Source of the DNA: a bacterium
GTDB taxonomy: Bacteria > JAMCPX01
Direction: 5' to 3'
Length of the DNA stretch: 6,624 bases
NCBI GenBank assembly: GCA_021815065.1
Contig: JAKAHI010000074.1
Span: forward strand, 1 to 6,624
Under the pieces are notes generated by a model. That model did no database searches, was not told the origin of the DNA, and worked only from the letters and a program-made list of their open reading frames with translations. Made by a program: the position numbers and the translations under genes. Below are positions 1 to 5,060 of this stretch, in pieces; position 1 is the stretch's first letter; the number at the start of each line of letters is the position of its first letter.

Positions 1-24
1 AGATCTCAAGGTTGAATTTACGCT

Positions 25-882
25 TTAATAAAGCTTCCCGTGTAAAAGCTCAATAGTCAGCATGTCGAGGGCAAGGTTATTCGTAACCAAGCCCTTTCTC
101 ATGGCAAGGCTGTAGTCGTAGATAAGTCCGATTCGTTTGCGCAGAGTGATGTCGTCCGGTGCATCATAGAGTAATTGCCGTAATTTCCAGAGGAGTGCGC
201 CTATAACCATTGCACTTTCAGCGCCGGTCTCTTTTATTTTTTTCAGGTCATGGAAAGCCGCTTTATCCCTGTGGTTCAACAGTTCGCTCACAAATTTGAA
301 GGTATCGGACTTATTCAGATTAAACGTGAGTTCGCTGACGGCATTTTCGTCTATAGTCCCGTCTTTTCCTGCATACGTTGACAATTTGTTGAGCTCATTT
401 TCTATGATTCCCCATGTCGACACCTCGAGTACACTGGTGAGCATTTCTACGGCTGTATTCGTGATCTTTACGTTGTGCTCTTTTATGTAGTCCTGAATGA
501 GAGAATACGTGGTCTGATTCGTCAGCGCGTGTTTTTTGATCGTTTTTGCAGCCCGCAGTGCTGTGAATTTGCTGAGTTTTAATGCGTCCGTATTTTCCGT
601 TATGAGTATGAGAAGTGTGTGCTCGGCTGCAGATGTTGAGAATTTTATAATAGCTTCTATGACATCGGGCTTGAGTGATTCAACATTCGTGATGACGGCA
701 GCCCTGTTCTTCGAGAGAAGGGAATCCGTATACAGTGCATTGTTGAGTTGATGGAGGTCGGTGGATTTCCCTTCAAGCGTATCAAGGGCGTCCGGAGTAA
801 CGGCGTGCTGCGTCAGAAGTTTTCGTATCAGGGCGGCGTTGTAGGAATTATCCTTACCGGTTATGAAATGTGCGGTACCCAT
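25..882 (-). CDS. holA: DNA polymerase III, delta subunit (clamp-loader wrench)
   Basis: The 285-residue product resembles the delta subunit of DNA polymerase III, which opens the beta sliding clamp as part of the gamma/tau clamp-loader complex in the cytoplasm. The N-terminus (FITGKDNSYNAALIRKLL, residues 6-23) matches the usual delta opening, a beta strand then G-[ED]-[DE] and a helix. As is normal for delta, there is no functional Walker A motif. The middle has a strand (LLILITENTD, about residues 90-99) followed by basic helices. The C-terminal third is an all-helical collar domain ending in the typical Leu-rich helix (LALDMLTIELLHGKLY). At 285 residues it is shorter than the usual 330-350. 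An in-frame stop lies just upstream, so ATG at 880-882 is the first available ATG. It starts 8 nt after the lptE stop with only a weak ribosome binding site, which suggests translational coupling. The lptE-holA adjacency supports the call. Confidence 0.85.
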   Translation of the reverse strand: MGTAHFITGKDNSYNAALIRKLLTQHAVTPDALDTLEGKSTDLHQLNNALYTDSLLSKNRAAVITNVESLKPDVIEAIIKFSTSAAEHTLLILITENTDALKLSKFTALRAAKTIKKHALTNQTTYSLIQDYIKEHNVKITNTAVEMLTSVLEVSTWGIIENELNKLSTYAGKDGTIDENAVSELTFNLNKSDTFKFVSELLNHRDKAAFHDLKKIKETGAESAMVIGALLWKLRQLLYDAPDDITLRKRIGLIYDYSLAMRKGLVTNNLALDMLTIELLHGKLY

Positions 883-890
883 GGCTCTGG

Positions 891-1427
891 TCAGAAATTA
901 CTGTGCATCGCATCAAATGCCCGTTGTGTCATTGATATGGCAAGCAAGTTTATCGTATCCTTTTCTTTCTCTTTTGTCAGCAGGGGATCATTTATCGGGT
1001 AGAAATCCATGCTTTCCGTAAACCCTTTCATTTCCCATAATGTCTTGTCCGTTATGACCTGAACAAGCTTTACATTGATAGTGATAGTTAATTGATAAAC
1101 CGTGGCTATCCCTGCGGGAGAAAAGAACACAGGAACAGAACTGTAAGATACAATTGTTCCATCGACAATACCTTCTGCGTCAGATTCCGAAACAAGCTTT
1201 GTGTCCGATGAATCGGCAATGGTTTTCCTCATCGATGCAGTGAAGAGATCCTCTATGGCTACTTCGTCCGTAAGGTTTATAAACACCGGAACAAAAAGCC
1301 TGCTTACCTTAAGAGGTACAACACCCGTACCTCTGCCAAAATTATAACCGCACCCGGACACGAGTGCGGTTATAATTATTATCAATGCTGCCAGAGAAGT
1401 GTATAATCTTACTGTTGAATTGTTCAA
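891..1427 (-). CDS. lptE: LPS-assembly outer-membrane lipoprotein LptE
   Basis: LptE is the outer-membrane lipoprotein that plugs the LptD barrel and helps insert lipopolysaccharide into the outer leaflet. The 178-residue product has a lipoprotein signal peptide: Arg7, a hydrophobic stretch at about residues 12-23, and the lipobox VSGC with the lipidated Cys at 26. It continues with CGYNFG, the characteristic CGY start of mature LptE. The remainder alternates beta strands and helices (for example VPVFINLTDEVAIEDLFTASMRKTI), as in the LptE/RlpB fold, and the length is normal. The only usable start in frame is TTG at 1427-1425, because a stop lies 12 codons upstream and no ATG or GTG intervenes. 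The ribosome binding site is poor. holA follows after 8 nt, as in the conserved leuS-lptE-holA order, but leuS is replaced upstream by a phasin-like gene. Codons 17-30 contain a perfect 14-bp inverted repeat, annotated separately. Confidence 0.87.
   Translation of the reverse strand: MNNSTVRLYTSLAALIIIITALVSGCGYNFGRGTGVVPLKVSRLFVPVFINLTDEVAIEDLFTASMRKTIADSSDTKLVSESDAEGIVDGTIVSYSSVPVFFSPAGIATVYQLTITINVKLVQVITDKTLWEMKGFTESMDFYPINDPLLTKEKEKDTINLLAISMTQRAFDAMHSNF
1340..1377 (-). repeat. Perfect 14-bp inverted repeat inside lptE
   Basis: The arms at 1340-1353 and 1364-1377 are exact reverse complements (plus-strand left arm AATTATAACCGCAC) and are separated by 10 nt. In the lptE mRNA this would form a long, stable hairpin about 50 nt after the TTG start, over codons 17-30. 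These codons encode the end of the signal peptide, the lipobox and the first mature residues. On the minus strand the right arm is followed by only two more T residues, so it is not a standard intrinsic terminator. A role as translational or attenuation control is inference. Confidence 0.75.
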
Positions 1428-1451
1428 CGGCCCATTCTCTGTGTAACCAAA

Positions 1452-1480
1452 ATATTATTTAAAACCTTCTCTACGTTCAG
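1452..1480 (-). promoter_or_regulatory. Possible sigma70 promoter for lptE-holA
   Basis: On the minus strand, CTGAAC (1480-1475) and TAATAT (1457-1452) are separated by 17 nt and lie about 25 nt ahead of the TTG start of lptE. Both hexamers match consensus only partly (3/6 and 4/6), so the site is weak. The alternative is read-through from the phasin-like gene, because I see no minus-strand terminator with a U-tract in the 95-nt gap. Confidence 0.25.
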
Positions 1481-1522
1481 TCTGCGCAGTTTTTTAACAC
1501 TGCTTTCCGGAAGGTGTTTTAT

Positions 1523-1921
1523 TTATTTGGTCTTTGACTTAACCTTTATCTTTTTGACGGCGTTCGATTTTGTTGCTGCCTGTTTTTTTTTCGTCGCATC
1601 TTTATAAATCTTTTCCGCCTGTTTTCTGTAACCCTCTATTTTACCCTTAATATCGGAAACGGTGCTTTCTGCTCTATCTTTATAGAGTTTTAACGCCTTG
1701 TCCTGAAGGTCCATGAATACCTTTTCATACTTCTTTTGCTCGGACTCTAACCTGTTGACGATGTTTTTTATCTGCGGATTATTTACCGCCAGTTTCGCAA
1801 CATCGTTTGTAGTTTTGACCACCAGTTCCTGAACCTGGGTTTGCGTCTTCTTGGCGAGTTTCTGAGCCTCATCTTTGAATTGCTTCAATACATCCAACAG
1901 CCTTGTTTGTTTTGCTGCCAT
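1523..1921 (-). CDS. Phasin-like, Lys-rich coiled-coil protein
   Basis: The 132-residue product has no signal peptide and no membrane segment. It is almost entirely predicted helix, with heptad-like charged repeats over about residues 5-108 (for example LLDVLKQFKDEAQKLAKK and RKQAEKIYKDA). About 30 of the 132 residues are Lys. The last 22 residues are a disordered basic tail (KKKQAATKSNAVKKIKVKSKTK, split at KKK 111-113) resembling histone H1 or AlgP tails. Small cytoplasmic proteins of this kind are often annotated as phasin family, meaning proteins that coat polyhydroxyalkanoate granules, but no PHA synthesis gene is in the window. A nucleoid- or polyphosphate-associated role is equally possible. 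ATG at 1921-1919 is preceded by a perfect AGGAGG with 5-nt spacing (minus strand) and by a good promoter, so the start is secure. A run of nine A's encodes Lys111-113. The specific function is unknown. Confidence 0.7.
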   Translation of the reverse strand: MAAKQTRLLDVLKQFKDEAQKLAKKTQTQVQELVVKTTNDVAKLAVNNPQIKNIVNRLESEQKKYEKVFMDLQDKALKLYKDRAESTVSDIKGKIEGYRKQAEKIYKDATKKKQAATKSNAVKKIKVKSKTK

Positions 1922-1948
1922 AAAAACCTCCTTATAAGTTTATTGTCT

Positions 1949-1977
1949 TCTATACAAGATAAGCATAATAAAGTCAA
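1949..1977 (-). promoter_or_regulatory. Sigma70 promoter of the phasin-like gene
   Basis: On the minus strand, TTGACT (1977-1972, 5/6 matches) and TATAGA (1954-1949, 4/6) are separated by exactly 17 nt. A T8 tract just upstream could act as an UP-like element. Transcription would start near 1942, giving a leader of about 20 nt that carries the AGGAGG ribosome binding site (1931-1926). Confidence 0.65.
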
Positions 1978-1997
1978 AAAAAAGTAGAGGAGAGTAC

Positions 1998-2038
1998 CCA
2001 AGTGCCAAGGAACCTGAAATTTCCCAATTTCTACTTGG
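1998..2038. repeat. Nested inverted repeat in the porin/phasin intergenic gap
   Basis: The outer arms CCAAGT (1998-2003) and ACTTGG (2033-2038) enclose a tight inner stem, GAAATT (2016-2021) and AATTTC (2026-2031), with a 4-nt TCCC loop. The gap of 275 nt between the two genes also holds the promoter of the phasin-like gene and the porin terminator. I see no recognised RNA family here. Confidence 0.4.
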
Positions 2039-2096
2039 CTGTGTTGACGGCTGCGGTTTTCGACAGGGCAAGAGTGCCGAACATGGGGATGTAGAG

Positions 2097-2132
2097 ACAG
2101 ACAGAAAACCCCGTGCTTAAAAGCCCGGGGTT
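2097..2132 (-). terminator. Intrinsic terminator of the porin gene
   Basis: The stem AACCCCG (2107-2113) / CGGGGTT (2126-2132) continues through an inner GCTT (2115-2118) / AAGC (2121-2124) with one mismatch between. Read on the minus strand it is followed by a T-rich run (TTTTCTGTCTGTCT). It lies about 65 nt past the porin stop, which fits termination of a monocistronic porin mRNA. Confidence 0.7.
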
Positions 2133-2152
2133 GAGAATCATTCTGCAGCGAA

Positions 2153-2168
2153 GCCGGCTTTTGCCGGC
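2153..2168. repeat. GC-rich hairpin between porin stop and terminator
   Basis: Two copies of the self-complementary hexamer GCCGGC (2153-2158 and 2163-2168) flank a TTTT loop, giving a compact 6-bp GC-only hairpin. It lies in the 3' untranslated part of the porin mRNA ahead of the terminator. It could protect the message from 3' exonucleases; this role is inferred. Confidence 0.5.
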
Positions 2169-2196
2169 GAATCGTAGTTATTTCATGCAGGTCGTC

Positions 2197-3363
2197 TTAA
2201 AAAGCAAATCTTAGATTTAATGCAACCGCCTGATCCGTGAAGGTTGTTTTCTGTTTGGAGAGGTTATAACCGTCCAGGGTGTACATATTGTAATCGAGAG
2301 CCAGGATTGTCTCTTTCGAGATATCATAGCTTATACCGGCAAGCGCCCATGTGTTCTCCGATGTTGCGACAAACTTAAACAACTCTGTTGAATAAAGATT
2401 GCTGGTGCCGAGGCTTACCGTCGGTGTTACCGTACCGCTGACCGGTGTATAGGAATCGTTTCCATTTGGTTTCATATCGAGGTAGCGGGCAAATATCCTC
2501 AGTTTCTCTTCACCCGGTATACGCAGGAAGCCCCAGAACTCATACCCGTAGCCATGGTTGAATTTCGCTTTTCCCTGGTCCGCAGAAGTAATATGATCGT
2601 CTGCCCACATCCAATCGCCGGCGACTCTCAATAAACTATTGGTGTATACAAGCATGGCTATTGCGCGTTTCGGGTTGTAGCCCGGTACGCCGTTGTGCAT
2701 ACTTTCATCCATACCGAACAAGTCGAATATGAACGGCTTTATATTCAATGCTATTCTTGCTGCTCCGGCATAGCCTCTCCCGTTCTGCGGAGCCTGGTAG
2801 CCTTCTCCGTTTGATACCATGACGTGGTAATCAATAAGTTTATTGAACAGATTTCCAACAACCGCTACACCCAGGTCGCTTGACGGCATAAACCCTTCGT
2901 AATCCGGAGCGGTTTCAGAAACGAATCTGTAGTCCCACAATCCTTCTTCGTAGGGTATCCATGGTGTTTCCGTCAAACCAAACCGTATCGCCATATTCTT
3001 TACCGGAGTAAAGATGCCATAGAGATATTTAACAAACACATTACCCCTTCCGTTTGATTCGCTTGGGTCCGAGTATGCCTCATCAAGGGTGAACTTGCCG
3101 GAAAACTCGTTGTTTATTTTACCGATAGCTATAAGGTACGCCCTCGACAGCCTTACGCCATTCGTGTTTGCGCTGTTTTCATTTGCCTGTGTTTGTCCGG
3201 CCTTTGCATTGTCAAAATGGTCTCCCGAAGCCTGCATTGCATTCAGATATGCTTTTACCCCGACATTAAGATTGTCGTTGATCTGATATGCATAAGCCCC
3301 TGTGCTGAAGAACACTACTCCCAATACTGCTGCTCCCAATATTCTTTTTACTTTTTTTGCCAT
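2197..3363 (-). CDS. Outer-membrane beta-barrel porin
   Basis: The 388-residue product begins with a clear Sec signal peptide: KKVKR, then a hydrophobic core, with a likely cleavage after AYA at residue 25. The mature part is rich in alternating aromatic and hydrophobic strands separated by Gly/Asn/Asp loops and ends in RFAF. A C-terminal Phe is the recognition signal of the Bam complex for barrel insertion. Segments such as RLSRAYLIAIGKINNEFSG and IRFGLTETPW resemble general or phosphate-selective (OprO/OprP-like) porins of the former Deltaproteobacteria. The substrate cannot be told from sequence. ATG at 3363-3361 follows GGAGGAGAA on the minus strand, a strong ribosome binding site. The gene stands alone between its own promoter region and a terminator at 2097-2132, which suggests high, independent expression. 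Confidence 0.85.
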   Translation of the reverse strand: MAKKVKRILGAAVLGVVFFSTGAYAYQINDNLNVGVKAYLNAMQASGDHFDNAKAGQTQANENSANTNGVRLSRAYLIAIGKINNEFSGKFTLDEAYSDPSESNGRGNVFVKYLYGIFTPVKNMAIRFGLTETPWIPYEEGLWDYRFVSETAPDYEGFMPSSDLGVAVVGNLFNKLIDYHVMVSNGEGYQAPQNGRGYAGAARIALNIKPFIFDLFGMDESMHNGVPGYNPKRAIAMLVYTNSLLRVAGDWMWADDHITSADQGKAKFNHGYGYEFWGFLRIPGEEKLRIFARYLDMKPNGNDSYTPVSGTVTPTVSLGTSNLYSTELFKFVATSENTWALAGISYDISKETILALDYNMYTLDGYNLSKQKTTFTDQAVALNLRFAF

Positions 3364-3419
3364 TTCTCCTCCTTAATTTTAAAGTTTGTGGCTTTCATTA
3401 CTAAGAAAAATATCTGTAC

Positions 3420-3449
3420 AGTATGAACACGGCATTACGGACGTGTAAA
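3420..3449 (-). promoter_or_regulatory. Candidate sigma70 promoter of the porin
   Basis: On the minus strand, TTTACA (3449-3444, 5/6) and CATACT (3425-3420, 4/6) are separated by 18 nt. They lie about 57 nt upstream of the porin ATG. The match is moderate and other arrangements are possible. Confidence 0.35.
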
Positions 3450-3575
3450 ATTCAGGTAAAACCGGAAATTCGTACAGCCACAGCAAAAGGCGGTGGCTTT
3501 TGAGGAAAGATCTCAACAGGGAGTTTTATCAGACCCCTCTGCATTTTTCCGGGAATATGTTTTCAGCGCTTACTA

Positions 3576-3604
3576 TTGACAAACATTTTGCAGTGGCATA
3601 TCAC
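3576..3604 (+). promoter_or_regulatory. Sigma70 promoter of the small lipoprotein gene
   Basis: A perfect -35 box TTGACA (3576-3581) and TATCAC (3599-3604, 4/6) are separated by exactly 17 nt. Transcription would start near 3611, placing the whole inverted-repeat leader at the very 5' end of the mRNA. Confidence 0.6.
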
Positions 3605-3612
3605 GCATATAA

Positions 3613-3709
3613 ACCCCGTTAGAAGGGATTGGCTGAGACCATATCTTTCTACAGCAGACGATAAAGAGCGGGTTATGTTCTTCCGCATAGCCGGGCGTTC
3701 TAACGGGGT
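3613..3709 (+). promoter_or_regulatory. Structured 5' leader closed by a 12-bp perfect stem
   Basis: ACCCCGTTAGAA (3613-3624) is the exact reverse complement of TTCTAACGGGGT (3698-3709). The pair would close a domain of 73 nt. Inside, GGTTATG (3671-3677) pairs with CATAGCC (3686-3692, one G-U) around an 8-nt loop. TCTTT (3644-3648) can pair with AAAGA (3663-3667), and a short GG/CC hairpin with loop CTGAGA lies at 3631-3640. This multibranch layout begins at the predicted transcription start and ends 13 nt before the AAGGAGGT ribosome binding site (3723-3730). No U-tract follows the closing stem, so it is not an intrinsic terminator. I do not recognise a known riboswitch or leader family. It may be a riboswitch-like leader, a protein-binding site or an mRNA stabiliser. 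Confidence 0.5.
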
Positions 3710-3738
3710 AAAATACTAAATAAAGGAGGTAAGGATAC

Positions 3739-3924
3739 ATGAAGAAGTTAATGCTATTAGCGATTGTTCTCGCTTTTACAGCGGGCATGACAGGCTGCCA
3801 CAAAGAAGAAGCAACAGAGCAAGCAGCACCAGCAGTCACAGCACCGACAGCAACAACAGCAGCACCGGCATCACCGACAACAGCAGCGCCGGCATCACCG
3901 ACAACAGCAGCACCGGCAAAGTAA
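3739..3924 (+). CDS. Small Ala/Pro/Thr-rich lipoprotein
   Basis: The 61-residue product has a lipoprotein signal peptide: KK at residues 2-3, a hydrophobic core at about 4-15, and GMTGC with the lipidated Cys at 20. The Met at the -3 position is slightly unusual. The mature 42 residues start with the charged HKEEATEQ and continue as low-complexity Ala/Pro/Thr/Ser repeats (unit APASPTTA) ending in Lys. This is probably a disordered tether or surface-exposed linker without catalytic function. An ideal ribosome binding site, AAGGAGGT, lies 8 nt before the ATG. A sigma70 promoter, a structured leader and a strong terminator frame it, so it is an independent, probably well-expressed transcription unit. 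It is the only plus-strand gene in the window. Low complexity prevents assignment to a family, but the expression signals make the gene itself convincing. Confidence 0.8.
   Translation: MKKLMLLAIVLAFTAGMTGCHKEEATEQAAPAVTAPTATTAAPASPTTAAPASPTTAAPAK
3841..3921 (+). repeat. 24-bp tandem repeat in the lipoprotein gene
   Basis: A 24-bp unit beginning gcaccggcatcaccgacaac occurs at 3862-3885 and at 3886-3909 with one mismatch, and a third partial copy starts at 3910. A degenerate, shortened copy precedes them at 3841-3861. The unit encodes eight residues (APASPTTA), so copy-number change keeps the reading frame and would only lengthen or shorten the tether. Confidence 0.8.
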
Positions 3925-3941
3925 AAAAGCACTGTTTTGTG

Positions 3942-3971
3942 AAGAGGGAGTTTATCGCTCCCTCTTTTTTT
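3942..3971 (+). terminator. Intrinsic terminator of the lipoprotein gene
   Basis: A 9-bp stem, AAGAGGGAG (3942-3950) / CTCCCTCTT (3958-3966), with a 7-nt loop is followed by a run of seven T's (3965-3971). It lies 17 nt after the stop codon. On the opposite strand the hairpin lacks a good U-tract, so it would stop the convergent meaB operon only weakly. Confidence 0.88.
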
Positions 3972-4088
3972 ATGGTCTACGGGGTTTATCCCGTTATACC
4001 GCTCATGGAAGATAAATTGCGAATACAGCTTGCTGCAATGTGATTTCATAACTTGTCCGAACACCGGAGTTTTCGCGGGTAACGGGGC
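3972..4088. other. Convergent gap between lipoprotein terminator and meaB stop
   Basis: The gap contains a 5-bp hairpin ACGGG/CCCGT (3979-3983 and 3990-3994) and no gene. No hairpin followed by a U-tract is visible on the minus strand, so how the meaB operon terminates is unclear. Confidence 0.5.
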
Positions 4089-5060
4089 TTACTTCAGAAT
4101 TTGAGCGGTAAAATCCCTATCATGCATGATACGGTTGAATATACTGTAAAGGCTTATGGACGGGTCTGACAATTCCTTTTTATAATGTTCCGGTACTTCC
4201 GCATTGACTGCACTGTCTATTCTGACGCTGAGCTGTTCGACGATAAGCTGCTTTAATCCATGAAGTCTTTTGCGCAAAAACAAAGCGGTTTCTTTGTGAC
4301 TCTCCATAAATTCGATATGCTTTTGTATTGTTTGGAACAGTTCCGGCGTGCCGGTACCATCGAGTCCGTTGGTCAGCATGATCGGTATCTCCCATACATT
4401 GTGTCCAGGCTGGGACGTTTCTGCAAGGAGCTTGAGCGCATTTACCAACTGTTTGGAGCCTTCCCTGTCCGATTTATTGACCACAAAGATATCCGCAATC
4501 TCCATGAGGCCGGCCTTCATCGCCTGAATGAAATCTCCGGACTCCGGGACAAGCACCACAAGCACGGTGTCGGCTATATTCATTATATCCAATTCCGTCT
4601 GTCCGACTCCAACGGTTTCCAGGATGATAAACCTGTAGCCCGCTGCCTGCATGAGGTGAGCGGCGTCCCTGGTAATCCTCGATATGCCTCCCTGTGCGCC
4701 GCGTGAGCCGAGGCTGCGTATAAACACCTTATCATCGAGGAAATGGTGCTGCATTCTGATCCTGTCCCCGAGTATAGCGCCGCCGGTAAAAGGGCTCGAT
4801 GGGTCCGTGGCAAGCACACCGGCCATTTCTCCGCTGTTCCGTATATGCTTGATGAGCCAGTCTATCAGCGAACTCTTGCCTGCCCCGGGCGGGCCCGTAA
4901 CTCCTATACGCACGGCTTTCCCCGTCGTACCGATATAGTGATCAACGGAGGGTATATCCAGTTCCCCTTCCTCGAGCAGGGTTATTGCCCGTGCAAGCGC
5001 GGGTGCGTTTCCCTGTTTCAATTTGTCGATTAAATCTTTTCTATCAGTCCTTACTTCCAT
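4089..5060 (-). CDS. meaB: MeaB/ArgK-family GTPase, chaperone of B12-dependent mutase
   Basis: This 323-residue protein is a full-length G3E-family GTPase of the MeaB/ArgK/MMAA type. Such proteins bind adenosylcobalamin-dependent acyl-CoA mutases (classically methylmalonyl-CoA mutase), gate cofactor loading and protect against inactivation. Visible motifs are the Walker A GPPGAGKS (56-63), the family segment DPSSPFTGGAILGDR (86-100), the ETVGVGQTE region (148-156, switch/Walker B part), and the guanine-specificity motif NKSD (195-198). The helical N-terminal arm and C-terminal dimerisation region are both present. No mutase gene is in the window, so the client (methylmalonyl-, isobutyryl- or another acyl-CoA mutase) is unknown. 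ATG at 5060-5058 overlaps the end of the SAM hydrolase gene by 10 nt, so translation is probably coupled. The start of the protein (MEVRTDRKDLIDKLKQGN) fits the family. Confidence 0.93.
   Translation of the reverse strand: MEVRTDRKDLIDKLKQGNAPALARAITLLEEGELDIPSVDHYIGTTGKAVRIGVTGPPGAGKSSLIDWLIKHIRNSGEMAGVLATDPSSPFTGGAILGDRIRMQHHFLDDKVFIRSLGSRGAQGGISRITRDAAHLMQAAGYRFIILETVGVGQTELDIMNIADTVLVVLVPESGDFIQAMKAGLMEIADIFVVNKSDREGSKQLVNALKLLAETSQPGHNVWEIPIMLTNGLDGTGTPELFQTIQKHIEFMESHKETALFLRKRLHGLKQLIVEQLSVRIDSAVNAEVPEHYKKELSDPSISLYSIFNRIMHDRDFTAQILK

Larger units (their letters stand above)
3364..3738. other. 375-nt divergent intergenic region
   Basis: This stretch separates the minus-strand porin from the plus-strand small lipoprotein. 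It contains the candidate porin promoter (3420-3449), a 6-bp hairpin AGCCAC/GTGGCT (3476-3481 and 3493-3498) of unknown use, a plus-strand sigma70 promoter (3576-3604) and the structured leader (3613-3709). The open frame that crosses it on the minus strand has no ribosome binding site and overlaps the lipoprotein gene, so I do not treat it as a gene. Confidence 0.7.

Noticed and set aside
1501..1530. Plus-strand intrinsic terminator (AACAC...GTGTT then T-rich) between lptE and the phasin-like gene
   Set aside because: There is no plus-strand gene upstream for it to terminate, the stem is imperfect, and on the minus strand the tail is A-rich, so it would not stop the phasin transcript.
3594..3606. 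Sigma54 promoter (TGGCAT...GC) ahead of the lipoprotein
   Set aside because: GG and GC are separated by 8 nt instead of 10, while a near-perfect sigma70 promoter overlaps the same place.
3631..3640. GGCTGAGACC as a TPP riboswitch core
   Set aside because: The CTGAGA motif matches one TPP element, but the second conserved half (the CTGAT...GCGTAGGGAA part) is missing downstream, and the neighbouring gene is not a thiamine gene.
3613..3709. A MITE with 12-bp terminal inverted repeats
   Set aside because: Size and inverted ends would fit, but there is no convincing target-site duplication, no second copy in the window, and its position between promoter and ribosome binding site fits a leader better.
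3573..4064. Open minus-strand frame of 163 codons spanning the lipoprotein gene and its promoter
   Set aside because: It is antisense to the well-supported lipoprotein gene, runs through its terminator and repeat, and has Ala/Gly/Val repeats that simply mirror the plus-strand tandem repeat. No ribosome binding site or family resemblance.
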